A stretch of DNA of 64,000 bases from Fremontodendron californicum (lineage: Eukaryota > Streptophyta > Magnoliopsida > Malvales > Malvaceae). This document shows, one piece after another, positions 44,401 to 55,944 of this stretch. Numbering within the stretch: the first letter of the stretch is position 1; each line of letters opens with the position of its first letter. Location of the stretch: assembly GCA_030761205.1 (NCBI GenBank), contig JAULJL010000002.1, positions 19,137,010 through 19,201,009 of the forward strand, written 5' to 3'. The translations under genes and the position numbers were made by a program. The notes beneath the pieces were generated by a model. It had not been told where the DNA came from and made no database searches. It saw nothing but the letters and a program-made list of their open reading frames with translations.

Positions 44401-45067
44401 TTTTCCAAATGAACAAAAATTTCTATATTTTGTCGATTTTGTTGGGGAATATTGGAAAATTTTGAATTAATAAATTCCGGATCATTTTCAATTAAAAATG
44501 GAATTGCTTTTCTTTAAATTGGGAATTAACTTGAAATACTAAATTAAAAACTAACTTTTTACCGAGACTTGAGATAACACACGATTAATAAGGTACCGAT
44601 TTATACGGGCGTTGTGGGGGTGCTAATCCTTCCCCGCACGTAACCGACTCCCGGACCCGCTTCTTTGATTTCTCTGGTTTATAATGCATACTTGAAATTG
44701 GTTTTAAAAATGTTTTAATTAATTTTAAAATATTTTATAAAATCGATTTTAATAGGTGGCCGATCACACCTAGCTAAAAAAGATTGGTGGCGACTCCATG
44801 TCTTTTTACGAGGCCTTTTTCATACCCTCGACAAATTATTTTATTTCAAGAGGAATTAAGTCGTCTTTTCCTCTGCTTCTGTTTTGCCCCTCACTTGAAC
44901 GGGTCCCCCGCGATCCGGGATCACGTGTCGAGAGCTTCATTTTTCTAGAGGAATTAAGTCGACTTTTCCTCATTTTTTTAATGTCATGCCTAAGGAAAAC
45001 GAATAATAAAGTCTCGCAATGAGACTTGTTATTGTTACGTTGTTATTTATTAGGTTGCGACAATGAG

Positions 45068-45181
45068 CATACATATTATTATTGTGTTCCCTTTATTCAA
45101 GTATTGTGTATTATCATTATTCTTTGATTGGCTAATGCTTTCTTTGTTTTATTCAGTTTTTTATATAATGAATTGTTGAGG
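45068..45181 (+). other. Ogre-2 leader, middle part
   Basis: This is leader sequence between the solo LTR and the gypsy element. It corresponds to about 4600-4720 of Ogre-1 (tgcatacatattat...ttgttgggg). It ends TGAGG, the probable left target duplication of the gypsy element; the right one reads TAGG, so it is imperfect. Confidence 0.6.
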
Positions 45182-47764
45182 TGTAAGACCCTCGTAAGAC
45201 AGAGATCGAATCGGGTCTATTTAAATGATTCATAGACGGTGGATCAAGTTTATGTATGCTTGCAGACAAAGCACACTACCATATGGTCTTATGGTTATAT
45301 TAATAATTTTTAGAGTATTTGAGAGATTTAGGCTTAAATTGACCATCAGTCAGGAATCGTAATCGGGACAACGTAAAGCCTATAAAATTTGGTATTTTAA
45401 CTTCACATAGTGTTAAAATATGATATATTACTGATCAAGATTATTGGAAAATCTAATCGGAACAAAATCGGTAAAATATGAACAGGGGTATTTTGGTCAT
45501 TTTACCCAAAATTTTATTTTTGGTTCAAATATGGTACCAATAGACTTTGTGATCATAAAGGATCTCAATATGATGCTTAGATGGAAAATTTGAATTTTTT
45601 TTTAAAACAAAAAAATTAATTAAAAATTGTATATGCCCTTAATTAGCTTAAAAGAGTGAAAATCGGGAACTGGTCGCGGAAAGGTCCGAAAATGGTTTTA
45701 AGTAAATAAATGGATTCATATAGACATAAAATGATGTTAGAATGCTATTAGTGAAATCAGAACGAGAATCGGAGCTAAAACCGAAAAAGTCAAAATGTTG
45801 ACCCGTAAACGATTTGGGGCCCGAATTTGATGCTCGGGATATCGAAAAATTATGAAAACTTGCGTACTAGTGTAAAATGATATTTTAAACATATAGGCTA
45901 AAAGTGGGCCCGACTTAGACAATAAAAGACAAAAAGTGGGCTATAGGCTTATTTCTTGACATTTGGCTTGAAAAATGGCCATAAAAATTCAGCTATGAAA
46001 CCCCTTATCAACCGTGAGCCTCATTCTTATACCTTAAGGGTTTTCTTCAACCTTGAGAAAATCTAACCAAGTGAAGAAAACTCCATAACCAAAAGCTTGT
46101 AAGCTTGATCTCTTGATTTCTACTCATCACCAAGCCAAAAAAATACATATTTTCACTATATAGAAGGTAAGGATTACTTATTGGGTGTTAGTTTTTCAAG
46201 AAACCAAGAGGAACTATGTGTTTCTCTTTATGGCCATTTTTGCCTTAGGTGATTTCCAACATAGTCATCACCTTAAACCACCACCATGGTAGTCCTAAAT
46301 CAACCTCTACATCCATTATTTGGGGTTGGTTAATTGAAAAAGTGGCTTGGAGACAGATATCCAAGCTTGGCCGAATATAACTTGGTGGCCAACCACCTTG
46401 TGCCACCATTTCCACCACCATCCGAGGCCAATGTTAGCTTTGCTAGGCTCAGGGGAGCAACTTTCTAGTTGATCGTTGCTCCGTATTACCATCTGAGCTA
46501 AGTAAAAAATTATAAAGCTAAATAGCTACGATGTAAATTTTTGTATTGTAGCTAATTAGCTACAATTTGGACAAGGTGAATATTTCAAAATTATAAAATA
46601 TTTATGAAATGACTGTTTATGTGCTAGGAGCACGAATTAGCTGAGTCCGTGCACGAGGATCCAATTTCTCTCGCTTAGCGCACTATGAGTAAACGTGTAG
46701 TGATAGATGTAGGATCATTAGATTATGTTATGACATACTGACTGTGATTGTATGAATGTATCGGTGATGGTTTATAATGCACTTGAGTTGATAAATGGTA
46801 GTGTGTATCTCATAGAATTACCTTATGGTATTGAATTCTCATAAAGACGTAAGAAAAAGGTCCAAGGAATGGACAAGTGATGATTATGTAATAATCCGGG
46901 ATTGATGCATGAGTGGTCGACTCTATGGCGCCACATTGTTTCTTTACTTGTGTGCTTATTTAAATGTTATGTGCTCCATGTTTACTGTAATGTTAAGCTA
47001 TGCTTGAATTTGTAGGCTGCCATTATACCCTACCGGATTTGTAGGCTGCCATTGTGCCCTGCCATATTTGTAGGTTGCTATTGTACCTACCAGTTTTGTA
47101 GGAGCTTTCGAGCCCTACTAGTTTGTAGGAGTCTATGGACCCTACCGGATGTTATAGTTGTTTGTGATGTTGGATAGGAACGTCAAGGTGATATTAGTTA
47201 ATATGACTTACGAGTCTTTCCCATAGAATTTACTAATTATGCGTTTGCTCACTGAGTCCTTATGACTCACCCTTTAGTTATTTTTCTTTTTCAGATATTG
47301 ATCGACCCCGTCCCTCATCCACCCCACCAGCTTGCTCGTGATCGATAGTCGGTGAGCTTGATATACCGTTTTGACGAGGTGATCTGTTGCTTGATGGAGG
47401 AGCCATGCACAGTCACCTAAGGATGTCATATGTTATTTTGTCTAAGTATGTTGTATTATGTGTCATGCAGTTATCCGGTCGGACACCGAGATTATTGTTT
47501 ACATTTTTGGAATTATATATATATGTACATTATGGTTCACTTTGCGCGTCTACTGTGGGGCATCTCGGTCACTCCCTAGTTAGAGGTATCCTAACCGGAT
47601 TGTCAAGTGTTATTATTATTATGCATGTTTTGCAGGTTAGGTAATCCCCCATATTAGGCGGGGTCATGCCGAAATTCCGTTAGGTAGATGAATGGTTAAG
47701 ATTTCGGAGACAAAGGTATATACTTATCTCTGGCCGGTCACACTCCCGGACTTGGGATGTGACA
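45182..47764 (+). repeat. Left LTR of Tekay-like element
   Basis: Starts TGTAAGACCCTCGTAAGAC and ends GGGATGTGACA. It contains a ~28-bp tandem repeat at 47009-47150 (tttgtaggctgccattgtgcc and variants). Short ORFs in it are not genes. Confidence 0.9.
47009..47150 (+). repeat. ~28-bp tandem repeat in left Tekay-like LTR
   Basis: Five imperfect units built on TTTGTAGGCTGCCATTGTGCCCTACC. The right LTR has the same array at about 54611-54755. Confidence 0.8.
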
Positions 47765-47768
47765 AAGT

Positions 47769-47780
47769 TGGTATCAAAGC
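47769..47780 (+). other. Primer binding site, iMet type (Tekay-like)
   Basis: TGGTATCAAAGC, four bases after the LTR end, differs by one base from the standard initiator-Met site TGGTATCAGAGC. Confidence 0.75.
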
Positions 47781-47905
47781 ATTGTCTAGAGGTTGGTGAT
47801 TGTATACGTGTCCATCGTGTAAAGGATCACTTGTCGGTTATAGTTGATAGTATGGGGTTGGATAAATGAGGGTACCTAACGATTAAGTTTCTTTCTCAGG
47901 TTACT

Positions 47906-49203
47906 ATGCCCCTGGTGCTAAGAATACGGGGTAAGCAGAGGGAACAACCACCTGGGGTTCCCGATCAGGTCTCCACGGGACGTCCGAATCCCGTACCTGG
48001 AGAACGAGATCAGACTGCTGGATCTACTAGGGGGTCAACAGCAGATGAAGGGTAGAACAAATAGCTGCTGAGATTGGTGAGATACGTCAGGAGGTTAGGA
48101 CCCTGATAGATCTACTAACGGATCTGAGGCAACAGAGATAGGACCAGGCTCCTCCAGGTCTTCCACGACCACAGAATCCCCCTAAGGGACAGCAGCCTGT
48201 CCAACAGGGGCAGTATCTTCCAGTGACATTATATGAGTTTCGACGAAATAAGCAACCAGTATTTTTTGGGATTGAGCTTGATTCAGATCAACAGGACTTT
48301 GTGGATATATGTGATCGGTTATGTGTGGCTCTCGGATGCTCACCAGTTAGGGCCATGGAATTGACTAGTTATCAGTTGATGGGGGTGGCCTATGAGTGGT
48401 ATAAGATCCTATTGAGGAGCCAACCAGCAGGTAGCCCTCCATTAGAATGGTTTGAGTTTTATAATGCTTTTATTGAGCGATTTATGCCCTAGAGTCTACG
48501 AGATGCTAAGGCTCGAGAGTTTGAGTTACTGAAACAGACTGAGGACATATCAGTGTTGGATTATGATACTAATTTTAACCAATTAGTGACGTATACGCCA
48601 CATATGGTGATGACTGATACTATGAAGGCCAAGTGATTTGCTAATGGCCTTAGGGAGTACTTATTTAGGGCGGTACCATTGACACGGACCTCTACGTACT
48701 TCGATGTTCTTGATGCAGCCTTACGATTTAAGGCACGGGCCAAAGAGAGGCAGGTTGACCGTGAGCCTCAGAAGAAGGCCAGGACTGGGAAACAAGGTTT
48801 TAAACAGTCTAGTGTAGGCGGATGAGCAGCACCTAGTAGTGCTGGTACAGTGGTCCGGGGATAGAGCATTCAAACTAGATCGGTTAGCCAGTCATCAGGT
48901 AACACTGGGAGATCAAGAGCTCCCCATTGTCAGAGTTGTGGTTATCCACATTTTGGACGATACAGAAGGCCTGGTACTTGTTTCAGATGCGGTCAGTTGG
49001 GGCATATGAAGAAGGATTGTTCGCAGAATTTTTCTCGACCCACGTACACTACAGTTGCATCGTCCCCAGTTGTTACACCAGCTGTTACTACTGGATCAGT
49101 GACCCAGTCAGTGGGCAGAGGAACAGTAGGCAAAGGTATACAGTCTGGAGATAGGGGACCGACTATGGGAGGTAGAGGACAGACTCTAGGGGGTCGAGGA
49201 CAG
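47906..49203 (+). pseudogene. Tekay-like gag, broken
   Basis: Begins at ATG 47906 (MPLVLRIRGK). The capsid is open at 48223-48492 (FFGIELDSDQQDFVD, AYEWYKILL, FIERFMP), followed by a stop and further capsid in frame (EFELLKQTEDISVLDYD). A CCHC zinc knuckle, CFRCGQLGHMKKDC, lies at 48979-49020 and binds RNA in the family. Stops at about 48052, 48139, 48490, 48633 and 48823 prevent translation. A pyrimidine run ending in CAG (ttctttctcag) lies just before the ATG. Confidence 0.82.
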
Positions 49204-49735
49204 GTTAGGGCATTTGTGCTGAATCCTCAGGATGCGCAGGCGTCAAATGCAGTCGTGATAGGTATGTTAGATATTTGTTTCAAGCAGGCTGTAGTATTAT
49301 TTGACTTAGGTGCTACGCACTCCTTTATATCCCCTTTCTTTGCTTCGTGTTTGAACATGAGTTATGATATGTTAAATGATCCATTAGTAGTGCTTACTCC
49401 GGTAGGGGAGGTTTACCCTGTGAACAAAATATTGAAAGGATGAGAAATACGATCGAGGGTGAGATATTTTTGGTAGATCTAATTGAGCTAGATATACTTG
49501 AGTTTGATGTGATTTTGGGCATGGACTGGTTGTCTGCCCACCATACGGTATTGGATTGCCACGAGAAGGTGGTAGTGTTGAAAATACCGGGTAAACATGT
49601 GTTGAGGTATCAAGAAGATCGTAGAACAACTTTGCCTCACTTGATCTCGGTAATTATTGTCGGGAAACTGTTACAGAACGGTTGCCAAGGATTTTTGGCG
49701 TATGTATATGATGCTGAGATGAATTCTAAGGATTT
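49204..49735 (+). pseudogene. Tekay-like aspartic protease, broken
   Basis: The active-site segment LFDLGATHSFIS (about 49296-49331) keeps the catalytic Asp but has Leu where Ser or Thr is expected. The frame stops at 49441 after NKILKG, and continues in another frame with the second hallmark [12 protein letters not shown] (about 49508-49543). It would cut the polyprotein in an intact relative. Confidence 0.8.
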
Positions 49736-50720
49736 AAAAGGGATTCCCGTGGTAGAGGATTTCCCTGATGTTTTTCCCAAGGAACTGTCAGGACTTCCAC
49801 CGGATAGGGAGATTGAGTTTTGCATAGATGTACCCTCAGGAACACAGCCGCTATCTATTCCTCTTTACCGTATGGCTCCGTTGGAGCTAAGGGAACTAAA
49901 GGTTCAGTTGCAGGATCTTCTTGATAAGGGCTTTATCTACCCGAGTACTTCTCCTTGGGGTGCTCCGGTTTTATTTGTTAAGAAGAAAGATGGATCATTA
50001 CTGTTGAGTATTGATTACAGGCAGCTGATTAAGGTGACGACAAAGAATAAGTATCCGTTGCCTAGGATCGATGATTTATTTGATCAGCTGTAGGGAGCTC
50101 AGGTCTTTTCTAAGATAGATCTTAGATCGGGGTACCATCAGCTTTGCATCAGGAGGGAAGATATTCCTAAAACGACCTTTCGCACTCGATATGGACACTA
50201 TGAGTTTTTGGTCATGTCGTTTGGACTGACGAATGCACCAGTAGCGTTCATGTATTTGATGAATAGGGTGTTCAAACCCTTCTTTAACCAGTTTGTGATT
50301 GTATTCATCGATGATATCCTGGTGTATTCGCGAAGCGGGGAGAAACATAGGGAACACTTCTGCATAGTCCTCGAGACTCTTCGAGCACATAAACTGTTTG
50401 CCAAGTTCTCCAAGTGTGAGTTTTGGCTATCGAGTGTGAGCTTTCTTGGCCATATAGTTTCGAGGGATGGTATTTATGTTGATCCCAGGAAGATTGAAGC
50501 AATACGAGACTAGGAAAGGACAACTACAGTAACAGAGATAAGGAGTTTCTTAGGGTTAGCTGGATATTATAGGAGGTTCATGGAGAACTTCTCGAGGATA
50601 GCCGCACCACTAACCAGGTTCACACAGAAGAATGTTAAGTTTGTTTGGTCAGATGAGTGCGAAAAGAGCTTCAATGAACTGAGGGAGCTCTTGACTTCAG
50701 CACCAGTGTTAGCATTGCCA
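49736..50720 (+). pseudogene. Tekay-like reverse transcriptase, broken
   Basis: RT motifs in order: [41 protein letters not shown], a stop at 50091 (expected Gln or similar), [13 protein letters not shown], then the catalytic FIDDILVYS near 50303-50329 with both Asp present, and [13 protein letters not shown] further stop is at about 50511 and one follows in the thumb. Both catalytic Asp are intact, so inactivation is by nonsense mutations only. Confidence 0.85.
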
Positions 50721-51070
50721 AATGAGATAGATGGCTTTGTGGTGTATTGTGATGCTTCTCGCATAGGTTTGGGCTGCGTATTGATGTAGAAGAATAGGGT
50801 TATTGCCTAAGCGTCGAGACAGTTGAAAAGGCATGAGTAGAATTACCCCACACATGACTTGGAACTGGCAGCCATTATTTTCGCATTAAAGATATGGCGA
50901 CACTATTTGTATGGCCGATCATGCGAGATTTATACAGACCAAAAGAGTCTCAAGTATATATTTGATCAGCGGGAGCTGAATTTGAGATAGAGGAGGTGGT
51001 TGGAATTACTCAAGGATTATGATTGTACCATCGTTTATCATCCTGGCAAGGCCAATGTTGTCGCGGATGC
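50721..51070 (+). pseudogene. Tekay-like RNase H, broken
   Basis: Motifs: VVYCDASRIGLGCVLM (first catalytic Asp), then stops at 50787, 50808 and 50838, [19 protein letters not shown] (Glu), [12 protein letters not shown] (Asp) and the end [10 protein letters not shown]. It removes the RNA template in intact relatives. Confidence 0.82.
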
Positions 51071-51284
51071 CTTGAGTTGGAAGTCCATGGGTAGCTTAGC
51101 CCATATAGCAGTACAGAGGAGACATAAGGTCCGGGAAGTAAGGAATTGCCTCAATGATGGTGTGTTACTTAGTGTTATCGACACAGGGGAGATGTTAGCC
51201 CATGTGCAAGTACGGTCATCATTAGTGGAGGAGGTAAAACTGTTGCAACATGATGATGATTTTTGCATAGGATAGAAAGCCCAT

Positions 51285-52650
51285 GTTGGACAAGGATTGT
51301 GCGAGGAGTTTCGTATAGATGATGATGGAACTTTATGGTTACATGACTGCCTCGTGGTACCGTTGGCAGGAGATATACGACATAGACTCCTCGAGGCAGC
51401 TCATAGCTCATCCTACACTATGCACCCTGGTTCCACCAAGATGTATCATGATCTACGAGCATATTATTGGTGGGAAGGCATGAAGAAGGATGTAGCCAAC
51501 TTTGTGGCTAGATGCTTGGTGTGCCAACAGGTTAAGGCCGAACATCAGAAACCGCCAGGTACACTTCAAAGCTTAGATGTCCCTGAATGGAAATAGGACA
51601 AGATTACGATGGATTTACTCACGGGGTTGCCTAGGTCAACCAAAAGATTCGACTCGATATGGGTGATTGTCGATAGATTGACCAAGTCCGCAAGTTTCTT
51701 GCCAGTGCGCACTACATAGACGGTAACCCAGTATGCTAGACTATGTTTGGACCGGATAATGTCTTTGCATGCAGTACCTATTTCTATTGTGTCAGATAGA
51801 GGCACACAGTTCACATCGAGGTTTTGGGAATCATTTCAAAGGGACTGGGTACTCAATTGAGATTCAGTACCGCGTTCTATCCCCAAACCGATGGTCAGTC
51901 TGAAAGGATCATCCAGGCTTTAGAGGATATGCTAAAGGCATGTGTTTTAGATTTTGAGGGTAGCTGGGATCAGCACTTGTCTTTGATTGAGTTTGCATAA
52001 TAAAAGTTATGAGAGTACCAAACATATGGCACCATATGAAGCATTGTATGGCCAAAAATTTAGATCTCCAGTGGGATGGTTTGAGGTGGGTGATCGTCCA
52101 TTATTAGGTCCAGATATGGTTCGAGAAGCATTGAGAAATATGGAGTTGATCCGTGACAAAATGCGAGCGGCACAGAGTTGGCAAAAGTCTTATGGCGATA
52201 ATAAATGTCGAGAACTAGAGTTTGATGTTGTGAATCATGTGTTCTTGAAAGTGTCTCCGTTTAAGGGTATCATGAGATTCGGCAAGAGAGGAAATCTGAG
52301 TCCAAGGTACATTGGACCGTTTAAGATACTTCGACGACATGGGGTAAGCGGCATATGAGTTGGCCCTTTCTCGAGAGTTAGCTGCTATACACCCGATATT
52401 TCATGTGTCGATGCTTCGAAAATACCACCCCGATGAGTCCCATGTGTTGCAACTGCAAGCCGTAGAGGTAAATCCACACATGTCATATGTAGAAGAACCC
52501 ATAGCCATAGTAAGACAGTAGGGTCGGAAGCTCAGATCGAAGGAGATTCCTTCGGTGAAGGTTGTATGGAATCATCATGGGAAAAAGGAAGCTACTTGGG
52601 AACTTGAAAGAGACATGAGGAGTCAGTATCCCCAGTTATTCCGAGAGTAG
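51285..52650 (+). pseudogene. Tekay-like integrase with chromodomain, broken
   Basis: HHCC zinc region: MHPGSTKMYHDLRAYYWW and CLVCQQVKAEH (51400-51545). A stop at 51595, then the core: ITMDLLTGLPRS and [15 protein letters not shown] (two catalytic Asp), a frameshift near 51838, and [20 protein letters not shown] with the catalytic Glu region. The tail has RYIGPFKILRR (GPF/Y motif) up to 52358, then in another frame HPIFHVSMLRKYHPD and a chromodomain-like end (WNHHGKKEATWELERDM) up to the stop at 52648. The chromodomain places the element in the chromoviruses. Confidence 0.82.
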
Positions 52651-52714
52651 GTACGTAACTCTTTAAATGAATTATTCAATAAGTTCACAATTAGGAAAAT
52701 TCGAGAAAGAATTT

Positions 52715-52730
52715 TCTTAAGGGGGAGAAT
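52715..52730 (+). other. Polypurine tract of Tekay-like element
   Basis: AAGGGGGAGAAT (after ttctt) directly before the right LTR start TGTAAG at 52731. Confidence 0.75.
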
Positions 52731-55369
52731 TGTAAGACCCTCGTGAGAGATCGACTCGGTCTCTTTAATTGATTTATAGACGGTGGATCAAGTTTATGTA
52801 TGCTTCTAGACAAAGCACACTACCATCTGGTCTTATTGTTATATTAATAATTTTTAGAGTAAGGGGTTTAATCGGCTATTTGAGAGATTTAGCCTTAAAT
52901 TGACAATGAGTCAGGAATCGCAATTGGGACAACGTAAAGCCCATAAAATTTGGTATTTTAACTTCACATAGTGTTAAAATATGATATATTACTGATGAGG
53001 ATTATTGGAAAATCTAATCGAAACAAAATCGGTAAAATATGAACCAGGGGTATTTTGGTCATTTTACCCAACATTTTATTTTTGGTTCGAATATGGTACC
53101 AATAGACTCCATGATCATAGAGGATCTCAATATGATGCTTAGATTGAAAATTTGACATTTTTTTTAAAACTCAAAAATTAAGTGAAAATCGGGTACACCC
53201 TTAATTAGCTTAAAGAGAGAAAATCGGGAACTGGTCACGGGAAGGTCCGAAAAAGGTTTTAAGTGAATAATTGGATTCATATAGACATAGAATGATGTTA
53301 GAATGCTATTGGTGAAATCATAATGAGAATCGGAGCTAAAACCAAAAATGTCAAAATGCTGACCTGTAAACGGTCCGGGGCTTGGATTTGATGCTCGGGA
53401 TATAAAAAAATTATGAAAACTTTCATACTAGTGTAAAATGATATTCTAAACATATCCGTGTCGAGAAAAGTAAAAAATGAGTCCTCCCTTAGGCACTAAA
53501 AGACAAAAAGTGGGCTATAGGCTTATTTCTTGACATTTGGCTTGGAAAATGGCCATAAAAATTCAACCATGAAACCCCTTATCAGCCGTGAGCCTCATTC
53601 TTATGCCTTAAGGGTTTTCTTCTTCTTCAACCTTGAGAAAACCTAACCAAGTGAAGAAAACTCTATAACCAAAAGCTTGTAAGCTTGATCTCTTGATTTC
53701 TACTCATCACCAAGCCAAAAAAATACATATTTTCCCTATTCAGAAGGTAAGGATCACTTATTTGGTGTTAGTTTTTCAAGAAACCAAGAGGAACTATGTG
53801 TTTCTCTTTATGGCCATTTTTGCCTTAGGTGGTTTCCAACATAGTCATCACCTTAAACTACCACTATGGGTAGTCCTAAATCAACCTCTACATCTACTAT
53901 TTGGGGTTGGTTAATTGAAAAAGTGGCTTGGAGACAGATATCCAAGCTTGGCCGAATATACCTTAGTGGCCAACCACCTTGTGCTGCCACTTTCACTACC
54001 ATCAGAGGCCACTTTTAGCTTTGCTAGGCTCGGGGGAGCAACTTTTTAGTTAATCGTTGCTCCGTATTTCCAACCGAGTTAGGTGTAAAAATTATAAAGC
54101 TTAAATAGCTAAGCTGTAAATTTTCGGATTATATAGCCAAGTAGCTACAATTTGGACAAGGTGAATATTTCAAAATTATAAATTATTTATGAAATGACTG
54201 TTTATGTGCTAGGAGCGCGAATTAGCTGAGTCCGTGGTTGGAAGAACTCCGGAGCATGAGGATCCAATTTCTCCCGCTTAGCGCACTGTGAGTAAACGTG
54301 TAGCGATAGACGTAGGATTGTTAGATTATGTTATGATATACTGGCTATGATTGCATGAATGTATCGGTGATGGTTTATAATGCACTTTAGTTGATAAATA
54401 GTAGTGTGTATGACATAGAATTACCTTATGGTATTGAATTCTAGTAAAGACGTAAGAAAAAATTCCAAGGAATGGACAAGTGATGATTATGTAATAATCT
54501 AGGATTGACGCATGAGTGGTCGACTCTATGGAGCCACATTGTTTCCTTACTTGTGTGCTTATTTAAATGTTATATGCTGCATGTTTACTGTAATGTTAAG
54601 CTATGCTTGAATTTGTAGGCTTCCATTGTGCCCTACCGGATTTGTAGGCTGTCATTGTGGCCTACCGTATTTGTAGGCTGCCATTGTGCCCTACAAGTTT
54701 TCTAGGAGCTTTCGAGCCCTACCAGTTTGTAGGAGTCTATGGACCCTACTGGATGTTATAGTTGTTTGAGATGTTGGATAGGAACATCAAGGTGATATTA
54801 GTTAATATGACTTGTGAGTCTTTCCCATAGACTTTACTAATTCTGCGTTTGCTCACTGAGTCCTTATGACTCACCCTTTAGTTTTGTTTCTTTTTCAGAT
54901 ACTGATCTACCCGATCCCTCATCTACCCCGCTAGTCTGCTCGTCACTGATAGTCGGTAAGCATGATATACCGTTTTGACGAGATGATCCATTGCTTGATG
55001 GAGGAGCCGTGCACAGTCACCTAGGGATGTCATATGTTATTTTTGTCTAAGTATATTGTATTATGTGTCATGCAGTTATCCGGTCGGAGACCGAGATTGT
55101 TGTTTACAGTTTTGGCACTATATATATGTACATTGTAGTTCACTTTGCGCGTCTACTACGGGGCATCTCGGTTACTCCCTAGTTGGATGTGTCCTAACCG
55201 GGATGTCATTTGTTATTATTATTATTATGCATGTTTTGCAGGTTCGTTAACCCCCATAGTGGGCGGGGTCATGCCAAAATTTCGTTAGGTAGATGAATTG
55301 TTAAGGCTTCGTAGACAAGGGTATATACTTATCTCTGGCCGGTCAAACTCCCAGACTTGGGATGTGACA
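52731..55369 (+). repeat. Right LTR of Tekay-like element
   Basis: Starts TGTAAGACCCTCGTGAG and ends GGGATGTGACA, 2639 bases. It differs from the left LTR by many substitutions and small indels. The flank TAGGG resembles the left TGAGG with a base lost. Confidence 0.9.
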
Positions 55370-55944
55370 TAGGGTGTTTAAATTTTGGGTTGTAAAATAG
55401 TTGGTGAAATGTTTGTTGTTCCTCCTCACACATTATACTTGCATTTGCATAACATGAGCCCTCAACCCGGGTTCCGCCCTTTTAGATGGAGTGAAGTACC
55501 TACGCTTCATGAGGTGATAACCTCCACATAAGCTAGCGAAACATTCCCGGGTTACAAATGACCTATGCTTCGTGAGGTGTTGACCTTCGCATAAGCCTAG
55601 GAAATGTATTCTAACAAATTGAACCCGTTTTGATCGGGGTGCCTTACTAGCATTCATCGACGATAGTGAAGAGCAATTTGGAGCCTTTTTAGACCTAATA
55701 TCACTCCATATAGTAAACCTAGGCGAAGCCATGCCCGTTTTCTATTAGATATCTCGAAGTTAAGAAACACTCGGAGGAAAATCTCTTACCTTTTACTATT
55801 TATTTTATGACAATGTTATGATTGTTTTTATCCCCGTACTGACTCGTGTTCTGTTTTGTTTTGATTTCTATCCCATGCATCATGATCATCTAGGTGGTAT
55901 TTGCCTTAAGCCAATTGCCAACAGAGGGAGTTTTCATTATAATC
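55370..55944 (+). other. Ogre-2 leader, last part
   Basis: Non-coding; aligns with 4720-5440 of Ogre-1 (aaatgtttgtt, cctcacaca, acccgggttccg, tagtaaacctaggcgaagcc). The duplicated phrase cct(a/t)(c/t)gcttc lies at 55499 and 55562. Confidence 0.7.

Larger units (their letters stand above)
39461..45062 (+). mobile_element. Ogre/Tat-type solo LTR, 5.6 kb, with target duplication
   Basis: It starts TGTAGACACC, ends TTGCGACA and is flanked by ATGAG on both sides (39456-39460 and 45063-45067). It has the family subrepeats (40228-40710), a family-specific ~180-bp triplicate (40930-41470), duplicated ~125-bp (41930-42160) and ~170-bp (42370-42640) segments, the conserved block (44560-44660) and TGGCGACTCCA (44788). 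An extra segment (44810-44940) near the end, including cccccgcgatccgggatcacg, is absent from the others. No internal region is left. Confidence 0.9.
45182..55369 (+). mobile_element. Chromodomain-type Ty3/gypsy element (Tekay/Del-like), decayed
   Basis: LTRs TGTAAGACCCTCG...GATGTGACA (2583 and 2639 bases) enclose a gag-pol region of 4.7 kb. Domain order is gag with CCHC, protease, RT, RNase H, integrase, chromodomain. iMet-type PBS, purine tract ttcttaagggggagaat before the right LTR. Every domain carries nonsense codons or shifts. The LTRs differ at many sites, so it is older than the Athila-LOG element. Confidence 0.9.

Noticed and set aside
46440..46510. tRNA-like words (gttgctccgtattaccatctgagcta) in the Tekay-like LTR
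   Set aside because: I could not form the acceptor, D and T arms, and the text diverges freely in the other LTR.
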